Position numbers and translations under genes: made by a program
Part shown: positions 44,798 through 54,714 of the stretch, one piece after another
Layout of the letters: every line of letters starts with the position of its first letter
Position numbering within the stretch: the stretch's first letter is position 1
DNA from: Monodelphis domestica
Lineage: Eukaryota; Chordata; Mammalia; Didelphimorphia; Didelphidae
Direction of reading: 5' to 3'
Assembly (NCBI RefSeq): GCF_027887165.1
Contig: NC_077233.1
Coordinates: 224,499,678-224,563,677, forward strand
DNA length: 64,000 bases
Notes under the pieces: generated by a model
The model's database searches: none
The model's input: the letters and a program-made list of their open reading frames with translations, nothing else
Told to the model about the DNA's origin: nothing

Positions 44798-45003
44798 TAA
44801 AAAACAAAACAAAACCCTTACCTTTGATCTTGGAATCAACACTGTGTTTTAGTTTAAGGCAGAAGAGCAGTAAGGACTAGGCAAGAGATGTTAAGTGATT
44901 TGCCCAGGGCACACAACTTAGAAGTGTCTAAGGTCATCTTTGAACTCAGAACTTTTCATCTCTGGGCCTGGCTCTCAATCCAGTGAAATCACTAGCTGCA
45001 CCC
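44798..45003 (-). mobile_element. SINE1-type tRNA-derived SINE
   Basis: Reverse strand from an A/C-rich tail (aaaacaaaacaaaaccctta) through cagtaaggactaggcaagag, cccagggcacacaacttaga to the head near ctcaatccagtgaaatcact. Confidence 0.8.
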
Positions 45004-45084
45004 ATGTTTCATTAACTATTACTCTATTCCTTGTGTATATTTTCCTTTTAGTTCTTTTTCCTTTCCAACAAAATGTTCAAGTTG

Positions 45085-45535
45085 AAGAGGGCTTATTGAT
45101 TCCCTACGGATGGTAAGATCCTGATGATATTGTGTTTATTACATCAAGCCATGGAATATTACAGAGCATCCAAAAGAAGATCCAGAACCTCTCAAAGGAA
45201 TTTGGCCTGACTGTACACACTAGAATGGTCAAATAGATTAAGAATTTACATTGCCCAAATTATAAGTTGCTTTTGGCTGGGCAACCTATATCACTTTTCT
45301 GTCAGCGTATTTATATCTAAGATAGCCATTAAAGATGGACAATAAGATGGGCACAGAGTCAAACAGGAATAAAAAATACCATCATTAAATATAAAGCTCC
45401 TTTAATGACCTTAAGTTTTTCATAAAGACAAAGATTCATCTTTTTAATGTTGTTATATGGCAACAAAACATAGAAGTTGACAGTCTATGAAGATTTAAAA
45501 TAAATATCACAGAGAAGTTCACACCGAGTAGGAGT
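45085..45535 (+). mobile_element. RTE (BovB-clade) LINE reverse-transcriptase fragment
   Basis: Sense frames read DIVFITSS, IQNLSKEFGLTVHTR, NLHCPNYKLLLAGQPI and later LLYGNKT..LTVYED, which follow the order of the RTE reverse-transcriptase palm and thumb (DIV.I, FGL..H..KT, LLYG.E.W). Diverged with frame breaks and no complete domain. RTE enzymes copy the 3' tails found on the RTE-tailed SINEs in this window. Confidence 0.7.
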
Positions 45536-45829
45536 AGGTTCCAAACTATAACCATAAGCAAATCTGTAGAATAGGAATGAAAAAGGTCATATATTAAGAG
45601 TGGTTAACCTTTTTCTCTGATGTGGATACTTTTGCCTGCCTAGTGAAGTCTATGGTCAGAATACTGTTTTTAAATGAAATAAATTTAAATGAACATATGT
45701 GTGTATAAAAATAAAACGAATCCCAGAACCCCTATTATAAAGGAATTGTGTGATAAGAGAAGATGTGCCATTAAAAGATCATAAATAGAAAAGCCTGATG
45801 CTGATAAACCTGTAAGTTCTGGGTTGATG
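45536..45829. other. No firm assignment
   Basis: The part 45650-45720 (cagaatactgtttttaaatg, aaataaatttaaatg) resembles an old mammalian repeat whose name I cannot give. Confidence 0.3.
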
Positions 45830-46260
45830 TCAAAACAAAATGAGCCACTCATAAGTCAATGGACAGTTAACAAAAGGAGATTTCCTTAGCTATAAATTTC
45901 AAAGTTATACAGCAATATTAAACTAGGGTAGACAGGCTGATCCCCATCATAGAAGCATATCTAACCTGAAGGGTGGAATCTCATGACTTTTGTGGTCTTC
46001 AGTCATTTACCAAGTCTGACCCAATGTGGCTGGGACCCATTAACCCTCCTCCATGACCAGGAAACCACACAAACCCAGTCAGACATCACTAGGAAGCTGG
46101 ATCAAGAAAGGTCCAGTTTGAGCCTCCTCTTATAGCAGGTTTAATCAAGTTTTGGCTTCATTGCCTTTTAGGGGAAAATGCAGCCTAACCCTTTATAATG
46201 GGGGTAGGGGAAGGAGAAAAACTAGTCTTACCACAGGGAGTGAGGGTGAGGGATGCCAAG
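45830..46260 (+). repeat. Unclassified repeat family X, copy 2
   Basis: ggacagttaacaaaaggaga, tttccttagc, cagcaatatt, then ggtttaatcaagttttggct and gccttttaggggaaaatg, in the same order as copies at 19640 and 63245. Confidence 0.5.
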
Positions 46261-46490
46261 TAGAAATTTAGAGTCTTCCACTGATGCTTTCAGGTCATTA
46301 GAAGAAAATGAGGAAGATCTCTAATGCATTGTGGACCCTTTGTGGAGAACTTATGGGAAAATAAATGCATGTGATGATCAGTTATGGATTGGTTTTGAGT
46401 TGCATTATTGTAAAGAATGCTATTTTAGAGGAAATCATACGTTCATTTGAGACTCATAATTATCTTTATCTTTTCAAATGTATACTTGCC

Positions 46491-46834
46491 CAGAGGTATC
46501 AAACTGGAGGTCAAAATTTTGAGTGGTGCCCAAAACAGATTATAATATACTTGAGGGGGTGTGGGGTGAGAGGAAATAGTGTGGAGGAGCTCAGTTGGTC
46601 AAGATATGTTAAAATTGGAACAATACAGAGAAGACTAGCATAGCCCCTGTGCAAAGATAATGTGCAAATTTGTGGTGCAGCATAAATTAAATAATCAAAT
46701 TAATAAGTACATATATAAGTAAATATAACTAGGAAATGTTTAACAAAATTAAACTATGAAACCACATAGATGATGGTAATTGGTGGTTTCTAAGTCAATT
46801 TTCATCTCAAGGTTATTTGAGTTTGACACATTTG
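46491..46834. mobile_element. Small DNA transposon with inverted ends, split by a U6 copy
   Basis: Starts cagaggtatcaaactggagg and ends ttgagtttgacacatttg, an inverted pair around a cagaggtgtcaaactc-type end. The interior (gtgcccaaaacagattataa, ... aactaggaaatgtttaacaa) continues on both sides of the U6 pseudogene. No transposase. hAT-like end sequence, but no clear 8-bp duplication. Confidence 0.55.
46581..46690 (+). pseudogene. RNU6P: U6 spliceosomal snRNA pseudogene
   Basis: The central 70 bases are nearly identical to U6: taaaattggaacaatacaga, gaagactagcatagcccctg, tgcaaagataatgtgcaaat, ttgtgg. The 5' stem-loop and 3' end are eroded, and there is no T-run terminator: the end is aaattaaat. 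Most U6 copies in mammals are processed pseudogenes made by L1. Upstream I see no proximal sequence element or TATA at the usual distance, so it is very unlikely to be expressed. Confidence 0.9.
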
Positions 46835-46839
46835 ATGTA

Positions 46840-48184
46840 TGGTATATTTGGATTCATTTTATAAAGCTCTGAACATTGATTATAGTTGTTTATAGTTGAT
46901 ATATTAGATTTTTCCATAATATATTTCTAAGTTATAGCTATGAATTGTTAACTACTAGCTCTTTAGTCAGGAATACAACCTTTAATTACAATTGTGCTAC
47001 TATGCAAACACTTTACAATGTGAATTCTAGAGAAAGATAATGACAAAATGGGAATACCACTTGTATGTAAATGAATGACTAAATGCACAAAATTAGAACT
47101 AACCAGAAAACCCTTTTGGACACTTGTTAAAAGTTTTTTTTTTTTTTTTGTAAAGGGGACTAATGTATATTCTTGAACTACAATCCTGTTCCTTCAGTAT
47201 ATCAATTCTTACTAATCAATGCTATGAAATTAGTGGCACTTATGGAAGATTTAGAATATTGGAATGCATTTGGCATGGCCCTTAAGCATGCTGGGGAATT
47301 TTCATTTAAAAATGAATCCTTATTTCAGGATTTATTCATTATGGTTTGCTTTTTAGTGAATACAATGGGGAGAAATCTAGATTCTCCATAGTTTCAAGTA
47401 AACTATGGGTTTCTTATTTGATGTTTATCACATAGCTCTATTGTTCATAAAATCAGAACCAGGGATTTGAGCTGGCTTGAAAGCTCACCATGTAAACTAG
47501 TTATTGTAAAAGTAAAATTTGAGAAGTTGTACCAACTTTTATTGAGATCTGTTTTGCAAAAGGCTTAAAAGTCTCTCCAAATAACATGGAACCAGAGAAA
47601 CAAATCATAAGAGGAGACCACTTCAAGATAACTCCCAGGAATTATCTGAGATCCAAGATGAAAAGTGTTGATTAAATGGATATTGGTACTGGGTATTGAT
47701 GTTAGTTGATGTTGATGATGATTATTATATTACTTTGACATTTTGCCTCAAAATATAAGTTCATTGTTTTAGATATTCTTTTTGTGGCTTGTGCTATGAT
47801 TAATCAATCTTGTTATTCTTAAATTATCCAGTCAAGGAAAATTTCAACAGGTCTCCCATTGACAGAAAAAGGGAAACTGAGAAAATGATTCTAATTCCAT
47901 TTTGTAATTGATTCTATAATGTATCACCTCCAATATTCTCTAACTCATGTTTCTTTGTCTCTGAACTTAGTTCAGAAATTCAGCTAGCTAACAATAAGTT
48001 AAGTTTAGAAATCAGTTCTTCTGCTAATCACCAGATGCCATAGACTTTTTGCCTTCCTTTGGGTAGGGTAGAGGAATATTCTAACAATGTGTAATTCTCT
48101 TGCGGGTTATATATATTGTTTCCCTACTTGTGTTTATATTGCTGTTGTGTATTGTCTCCAATGTGCTTGAGCTCCTTCTTTTGT
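46840..48184. other. Mostly repeat-free sequence
   Basis: The block 46960-47470 has complex text (aagcatgctggggaattttc, atgaatccttatttcaggat) and could be conserved non-coding DNA. A T run of about 17 lies at 47136. The 72-codon frame 47173-47391 shows no domain. 47470-48184 is unassigned. Confidence 0.3.
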
Positions 48185-48665
48185 GATAATGAAGCCACTT
48201 GTGAACAACTACTCAGGGAAATTTTCAGAAGATAATATCAGAAAGAATGTATGATCAGGACAGAAATGATAGAATGTATCATGGGACCAAATACCTGAAA
48301 ACATGACCTATAGCATCACAGTTATAAACAGTAAAGCAACTTCCATGGGAAAATTTCAATGTATCCACCCTTGTGACCATGTGACCATCTCTTGGCATTA
48401 AGCTTTCTTTGTTCTGTTTTTACATAATATCTGGCCTACTCTAAGTGTGGCATGAAAATCTGCCATTATCTTGCCACCACCCAGGACTTACCTCATGAGT
48501 AAACTACTCCCAATCAAACCTATTTATAACCATCCTGGCACAGACTGCCCTTCTCAAAGTAGAGACTGTCCCTCTGGATATTCTGCATTAAATTACCAAG
48601 GGAGGAATTTTTTTATCTTAAAGACAATAAAGAACTACCACATAGTTCTCAAGGAGGGTAGTAAC
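48185..48665 (+). mobile_element. Possible solo LTR
   Basis: Regulatory layout resembles an LTR: a TATA-like cctatttataaccatcctgg near 48520 and an AATAAA in aagacaataaagaactacca near 48625, about 105 bases downstream. Termini and target duplication were not found, so family and limits are uncertain. Fossil if real. Confidence 0.35.
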
Positions 48666-48911
48666 ATAGTGTGGATCCAGAAAAAAATGGGCTGGATTTA
48701 ATTGGTTGGTTCTACACTATTCTATACCTTGAACCTTTTCAATCTTTATTCCTCATATTATGACATGGCTTCATGTGGATTATTTTTCTAAAATTCTTTT
48801 ATTTTTTAGCTTTTGTGATATGGTGTGTATGTGTGTGGGGAAACATTCCTTTTTTTCTATGTAAATCTCTTGAAACTTAAGCAAAAAATATTACATAATC
48901 CAAAAAGTACT

Positions 48912-49062
48912 GACTTCAGAATGTAAGGACCTTGTTATAAATTCTGACTCTTCTTTTTACTACCTGTGTGAACTTAGGCAAGTTAACTTTCTAGGTTTCA
49001 CTTTTCTCATTGTTAACAGTAGGGGGTTGGTTTCAATCATTCCTAATATCTGATGCTTTTAT
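48912..49062 (+). repeat. MIR/THER-type SINE
   Basis: actacctgtgtgaacttagg, aagttaactttctaggtttc, acttttctcattgttaacag. Confidence 0.7.
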
Positions 49063-49239
49063 CCACCACATTTTCCCATGGGATGTTTGCCTTCTTTGTT
49101 ACCTTCCTATTACACACGATATATTGCTATACCACATGATTTCCTTCTTTTCTGTCTCCTTATGCCATTTTCCCCTTTAGGCTTCCTTCATTTCTTTTTC
49201 TGAAATATTTCTTTTACTTAAATTTCAAATGTCTTTGAT

Positions 49240-49815
49240 TTGTGCCTTACATGAGAGCCTGCTAATTGATTAATCTCCCTGACTCCAATATTTCTCTTCA
49301 CCAGTGCCCTCTCCACACAACTGCCAAAGCGACATTCCTAAAGCACAATTCTGGCCTCAGCCAGAAATACGTTCCAATGGCTTCTTGTTGGTTCTAAGAT
49401 CAAATGCAAACTACCTTGTTTAGCTTTTGAAGCCTTTCACAATGTTACCTTTTACCAAGCTTTATAGATTTATTACATATTACTTTCCTTCACACACTCT
49501 GTAGTTTGGTCAAACTGACCTTGCTGTCCTTCACATATAACATACTCTTCTGTTTATCTTTTTCCTTGGCTGCTACGCTATAATGCCTTCCCTTAGCCTC
49601 CATCCTCTTGCTAATGACACTCCCCTAAAATTATTTTGCATTTGTTTTGCATTTATTTTGTACGTGCTTATATGTGTTTATATTTTCTCCCCAGACTGAC
49701 TGTAAGTTCTTTCAGGGAAGTAATGGTGACATAATTGTCTTTGTATTCTTAATGCCTAACACAGTACATAGTACATAATAGGGGCTTAATAAATGGGTTT
49801 TGATTGACTGTATTA
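49240..49815 (+). mobile_element. L2 LINE 3' end
   Basis: cacacaactgccaaagcgac, attcctaaagcacaattctg, ggttctaagatcaaatgcaa, ttcacacactctgtagtttg, gcttaataaatgggttttga. Reaches the L2 terminus. Confidence 0.85.
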
Positions 49816-50054
49816 CATTTGGGAAATTACATAATAGTTTCAATAAGACAATGTCTCTTCCCGATACCAAAAATGATGTTACATGATAGTGAATCATTGG
49901 ATATCACCATATCTAAAGAATAAAAATTGCTAGTGAATCAGAGGGAAATCCATGACAGATATAAGTAGGCTGAGATATATTTCTAACAATGACCTGTGTG
50001 TAGGATCTGAGCAGCATAGCATGATGGATATTATCCAAGAAATATTTTTTTAAG

Positions 50055-50065
50055 AATGCATTTGG
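50055..50065. repeat. Target-site duplication of the HAL1 element, left
   Basis: aatgcatttgg, exact match to 52940-52950. Confidence 0.9.
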
Positions 50066-50793
50066 AGGGGGAGTCAAGATGGTGGCTGAGAAACAGCAAA
50101 AGTTCAGACCTCTGAATACACTTCCTTACCAATTACAAACTAAATGCTCCTAGGGGACTGAAAACCAAACCTAACAACAAGACAGAGCCAAGTAACACTC
50201 CTATTGGACTCAATCCAAAAGGTACACCCCACAAAAGCTGGAATTTGAGAACACTTCGGTTTAAGGGGAAGGCAGAAAGAAGGTCCCAGGACCCCTCCCC
50301 TCCCACCTAGAGTGCTAAGCCTCCAGCAGCAGAGGGAACCTCTGGGCAGGCAAAGGTGCTTGTCTGGAGGGTGAACCTTATGGGCAGGGTGGTGCCAGGA
50401 CCAGAGCATTGAACACAGGTAGTGGGGAAGGAGCTAGAGAGGGAGCGCAGAGCAGGCAGCCTGGTCACAGAGGCAGAGACCCTCCATATTGCTCAATCCT
50501 TCTAGGAGGTTTTGGTCTCAGAGAACATCCAGCCCAACCCAGCTGAACTTAATCCCATCAAAAGTCTTTAGAGGTCAGGGAATCCCAAGCTCCAACATCC
50601 CTCCCCACTGTAAACCACGATTATAAGACTCCAGAGGACAGGGAAGCTCAATCACTAACACCCCTCCCCCCACAGACTGCACAGAGAGATCTTCTGTCAA
50701 AGCTCTAAGAGGAAAGACTGACGAAAACCCCAAAACCAAAAAAATGAGAGGAGCAAGAGCACAGACAAATACGGGGAGTAAATAAGAGGAAAA
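50066..50793 (+). promoter_or_regulatory. HAL1 5' UTR / internal promoter region
   Basis: Near its first bases it holds caagatggtggc (50075-50086), close to the YY1 site found at the same place in human L1. The rest is C/A-rich with moderate GC. Minus-strand frames here (50140-50409, 50575-50802) read the UTR backwards. Promoter function is inferred from L1. Confidence 0.55.
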
Positions 50794-50946
50794 TATGAGC
50801 AAACAACAGAAAAAAAGAAAAAAATTACACTAGACAGCTTCTATACAGGCAACGAACAAAGAGCAAACAGAACAGAGGAGGAGGGATCATCAAACAATAA
50901 ATCAGAAATCCAAGTGAATTGGATACAGGCTTTGTAAGAACTCAAA
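50794..50946 (+). pseudogene. Broken N-terminal part of HAL1 ORF1
   Basis: From the ATG at 50795 the reading MSKQQKKRKK ends after 12 codons. After a one-base shift in the A-run (50810-50825) the text continues as ...SNNKSEIQVNWIQAL and meets TAA at 50935-50937 just before the ORF1 body. Comparison with NWPQTLEEFK in L1 copy 3 shows that these residues belong to ORF1. So this copy carries one frameshift and one nonsense change at its N-terminus. Confidence 0.65.
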
Positions 50947-51891
50947 ATGCAATTCAAAACACAATTAAGAGAGGCTGAAGACAATTGGGAAAAGAACTTA
51001 AAAACTAAGATAAGGCATCTGAAAACAGAAAATAGTATCTTGAAAACCAAAAGCAACCAGCTTGAAAATGAGACAAAGGAGATGAACAATGAGGCAAAGA
51101 AGATGAAAGATGAGGCAAAGGAGATGAAAGATGAGATAAAGAGGATGAAAGATGACCTCCAAAGAAAATCAGACCAGAAGGAGAAGGATGACCAAAAAGC
51201 CAGGGATGAAATCCAGTCTTTAAGAACCAGAATACAACTAGAATTAAGTGACCTCACAAGGCAGCAGGACACTATAAAACAAAATGAAAAGAATGAAAAA
51301 ATTGAGGAAAATATGAAGAATCTCATTCACAAAACAGAAGATTTAGAAAATCACTCAAGTAGAAACAATTTAAGAATCATTAGTCTACCAGAAGACCATG
51401 CCAAAAGAAAAAGCCTGTACATGATACTACAGGAAATTATTCAAGAAAATTGCCCTGATATTCTAGAACAAGAGGGAAAAGTGGAGATTGAAAGAATCCA
51501 CAGATCACCTCCTGTACTTAATCCCCAATTGACAACACCCAGGAATGTTATAGCCAAATTCAAGAACTATCAGACCAAGGAAAAAATATTACAAGCTTCC
51601 AAGAAGAAGTCATTCAGATACCATGGAACCACAGTGAGGATAACACAGGATCTGGCTGCATCTACACTGAAGGACCAAAAGGCATGGAATATGATATTCC
51701 AGAAAGCAAGGGAACTAGGTCTACAACCAAGAATCAACTACCCAGCAAAACTGACTATATTCTTACAGGGGAAAGCATGGTCATTCAACAAAATAGAAGA
51801 ATTCCAAGAATTTATAAAGAAAAGACCAGACCTGAAAAGAAAATTTGATGTTCAAGCACAGAACTCAAGAGAATCATCAAAAGGTAATTAA
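50947..51891 (+). CDS. ORF1: HAL1/L1 ORF1 protein (314 codons open)
   Basis: Encodes an L1 ORF1-type nucleic-acid-binding chaperone that coats its own RNA as trimers in the cytoplasm. Residues 1-130 form a coiled coil with four consecutive heptads at 46-73 (MNNEAKK, MKDEAKE, MKDEIKR, MKDDLQR). About 138-215 is the RRM (RNNLRIISLPED, IERIHRSP, PRNVIAKFKNYQTKEKIL). About 218-300 is the C-terminal domain (VRITQDLAASTL, LGLQPRINYPAKLTIFL, FIKKRPDLKRKFD). Human ORF1p has 338 residues, and the family's N-terminal region is largely missing here: a TAA lies in frame just upstream (50935-50937), and the expected first Met (50795, MSKQQKKRKK) is in another frame after an A-run. So 50947 is an internal Met of a slightly damaged gene. 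Whether it is translated is unknown. Confidence 0.85.
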   Translation: MQFKTQLREAEDNWEKNLKTKIRHLKTENSILKTKSNQLENETKEMNNEAKKMKDEAKEMKDEIKRMKDDLQRKSDQKEKDDQKARDEIQSLRTRIQLELSDLTRQQDTIKQNEKNEKIEENMKNLIHKTEDLENHSSRNNLRIISLPEDHAKRKSLYMILQEIIQENCPDILEQEGKVEIERIHRSPPVLNPQLTTPRNVIAKFKNYQTKEKILQASKKKSFRYHGTTVRITQDLAASTLKDQKAWNMIFQKARELGLQPRINYPAKLTIFLQGKAWSFNKIEEFQEFIKKRPDLKRKFDVQAQNSRESSKGN

Positions 51892-52849
51892 AAAAGAGGG
51901 AAAAAAGAAAAACAAAATTAAAAAAAATAAAAAAAACCTTTTTTTAGAGACTCAATAAGTTAAAATGTTATGTATCCCTATAAGAAAAGAGGTCATTGGT
52001 AACTCTTAAAAATTGTTATTATCACCTGGGCAGCTAGAAGAATTACACTTAGAGGGAAGAGAGACAAACTGTAGAGAATGAAATAAGACATAAATAGTTA
52101 TATAGATATATGTATACATAAATGCATATACATGTGTATATATGTATGTATATGTATATACATATATACACAAGTAGAGCTAAAAAAGAGGTTAATACTA
52201 AAAGAAATGGGGAAGAAAAAAAGGGAGTAAATTTATATGTCACAAAGAAGCTCATGGCAGGAGGTGTGAGAATATTAATAACACTGGAAGGGTAAAAAGG
52301 TTGGAGATAGGAAATACTTGACCCTTATATGCATTGAAATTGACCTAAAGAGGGAAGAACAATCCAATCCATTGGGGCAGAGAATAGATTTGCACCCTAT
52401 AGGGGCGTAGAAGGGTAATAAACAGACTGGTGAGGAGGGAAGCAGTACAAGGGAGGGAGAGGGTTGGGGGTAGTTTTAGAAAGACTGCAGGGAAAATAAG
52501 AGGGGGACTAAAAAGGGGGGTAGAAAGGGAAGTAAAATAAGGGTGGGAACTAAGGCAACTGATTCAAAACAAACATTGATTTGAAGAAAATAGTGAAATA
52601 AGAAAAAGCAGGACTAAGCAGTGATCCTGTACAACTTGGAAAAATCTATGAGAAAAACCACTATCCACATTCAGAGGAAACACTGTGGGAGTAAAACCAC
52701 CAGAAAGAAAAAAAAAACTGCTTGAATACATGGGCAGAAGGGATATGGTTGGGGATGTGGACTCTAAATGATCACCCCAGTGCAAACAACAACATGGAAA
52801 TAAGTTCTGATCAAGGACACAAGTAATACCCAATGAAATTGTGCATTGG

Positions 52850-52939
52850 CTGCCAGAAGGGTGGGTGAAGGGGAGGGAGGGAAATAAAGTGATTATTGTA
52901 ACCAAAAAAAAATTAAATTAAAAAATTAAAATTTAAAAA
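52850..52939 (+). terminator. HAL1 3' end: G-rich tract, polyA signal and tail
   Basis: G runs gaagggtgggtgaaggggag followed by ggaggg (52855-52880), AATAAA at 52883-52888, then an A-rich tail. The G-rich polypurine tract is typical of L1 3' UTRs; the same layout occurs in the L1 at 60.7 kb. Confidence 0.75.
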
Positions 52940-52950
52940 AATGCATTTGG
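52940..52950. repeat. Target-site duplication of the HAL1 element, right
   Basis: aatgcatttgg, directly after the A-rich tail. Confidence 0.9.
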
Positions 52951-53934
52951 CAGATCATATAGCAAAAGTTAGATAGGTAGGATACGAGATGAAAAACCTT
53001 AAAGGCTAAACTGGTAGTATGGAATGTTCCAAGACATAAAAGGAAGCATCTAGCCAATCAGGTAGATTATATATAGTGGATTTATAAGATGGCTTAGACA
53101 AGAGATAAAAAGGCTGAAATCTCATATCCATGGAAATAATAAAATAATCTTATTAGTAAATCTTTTTAATATATGAAAGTGGATAACTTGTCACTTGATT
53201 CCTAGCTATATATGTATTATGCCTCTGATTCCTAAATTTAATCATTTCTCTTAATGGAAAATTTTCAGAAATATGAGCCTGAAGTACTCAATGGATCTGA
53301 TCTTTGAGCTAATTCTTTTCTGTAAAAAAAAAAAAGTTTGTTACCTGTTTTTGGTAGAGTGAAACATATGGTTGGCACAATCATATGCAAACCAGGGGCA
53401 AGCTGGTCATTTTATGAAGTCTGCCTCAGGTGATTTATTTCCTCAGAAATGAATTTTCTCAATTCTTAGTCAATACTACCTAGAATGGAAACATTATAAT
53501 AGAATAACATTTATTCTTCTTATCAAAGCTTATGCATATCTGCAATGTTGGTCCTACTATGTTAGAATTATCAATAAATCCTCATTTATTCATGAACTTT
53601 AAAAATTCTTTATTCTCTAAGTCCTGTATGAAATTGGAATAAAACTGACTGAGTTGTGTATCTCAAAGTAGGTGCCTTAACTTAAGGATCACTAGGAAGA
53701 ATTATGTGATGCCAAAATATCTCTCCTATCCTGAGATTTCATTATTGGAGACTTTTTCTTTGGATCAAATACTGCCTCTCCTTCAGATCTTCTTTGAAAA
53801 TCCAAATAATCATAGTTGAGATAGTAGGAGAGAGGAGAAGGAAATAACAAATTGAGCTACTAATGCTTTAGCCTCGATGTCTTCAGTAGAATTCCCTTTT
53901 TCTCTGATTAATGGGACCCTGACCATCACAAGAG
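52951..53934. other. No recognised feature
   Basis: AT-rich, unassigned, with short A runs; no frame of note. Confidence 0.3.
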
Positions 53935-53944
53935 CAATGGCATA

Positions 53945-54152
53945 GGGGGCAGCTGGGTGGATCAGTAAATTCAGAGCCAGGCTCAGCGATGGAAGGTCCT
54001 AAGTTCAAATCTGACCTCAGACACTTCTCAGCTGTGTGACCCTGGAGAGGTTACTTAACCCCCATTGCCTAGCCCTTACCACTGTTTCTCCTTAGAACCA
54101 ATATACAATGTTGATTCTAAGACAGAAAGTAAGGATTAAAAAAAAAAAAGGA
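53945..54152 (+). mobile_element. SINE1-type tRNA-derived SINE, full length
   Basis: ggggcagctgggtggatcag through tgtgtgaccctggagaggtt, cccccattgcctagccctta, attctaagacagaaagtaag to a polyA tail. Duplication caatggcata (53935-53944) and caatggaata (54153-54162), one mismatch. Confidence 0.9.
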
Positions 54153-54394
54153 CAATGGAATAAGTGAGAATACGAAAGAGAGTTGGAATATGGGAAAACA
54201 CACATGAAAGAAAGTTTTAAAATAAAGGCAACTGCATCCAATAGAACCAGTGTGGTTTCTTTTCCAAATATCATTTCCATGCTTTGTTGGGTAAATTAAT
54301 TTTGATACACATTATATGGTCTATGAGTGTCTCATTTTTGTTCTAATTCCAAGCCCAAACCACTGAATCAGTCTCAGTGAAACTTGTCCCAAGA

Positions 54395-54542
54395 TACTTT
54401 CTCTGATTTTACAGATGAAGAAACCAAATGACAGCGGTATTGTGACTTTCCCAAGGTCACACAGATTATAAGTGGAAGAGAACTCATTTGAACTCAGGTT
54501 TCCATGATTCCAATTCAATATTGTTTCTACAGTACTATTGTG
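54395..54542 (-). repeat. MIR-type SINE
   Basis: Reverse strand: tgattttacagatgaagaaa, cccaaggtcacacagattat, tttgaactcaggtttccatg. Confidence 0.7.
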
Positions 54543-54714
54543 CCTTCCTCAGTTTCCTTTACTTCAAGAGTTGTTACTTCTTCTTTAAGTAAAAGGTTTA
54601 AAACACCAATATTTCTACCCACCTGATTCCTAATGGGTTGTTTGTTTATTCCACCATGTGAAGTAATTTTTTTCTTTGCTTTAAGGCTGTCAGGAAAAGA
54701 AAAGAGAGTCATTT

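Larger units (their letters stand above)
50066..52939 (+). mobile_element. Full-length HAL1-like element (ORF1-only L1 derivative)
   Basis: 2,874 bp between exact 11-bp duplications. Parts in order: 5' UTR starting agggggagtcaagatggtgg (to about 50793), ORF1 (about 50795-51891), an A-rich spacer with a TA/TG-rich patch at 52100-52175, a G-rich 3' UTR, AATAAA at 52883-52888 and an A/T tail. Between ORF1 and the 3' UTR there are only about 650 bases of spacer, and no endonuclease or reverse-transcriptase motif in any frame. That is the HAL1 design known in mammals: it makes the RNA-binding protein and borrows ORF2 from full L1. Exact duplications, an L1 5' start and a long open ORF1 mark it as one of the youngest elements here. 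Confidence 0.85.

Noticed and set aside
46365-46643. 92-codon frame
   Set aside because: Runs through the small DNA transposon and into the U6 pseudogene.
50841-51326. 161-codon frame on the minus strand, rich in Ser/Phe
   Set aside because: It is the antisense of the HAL1 ORF1 coiled coil; its composition follows from the A-rich sense strand.
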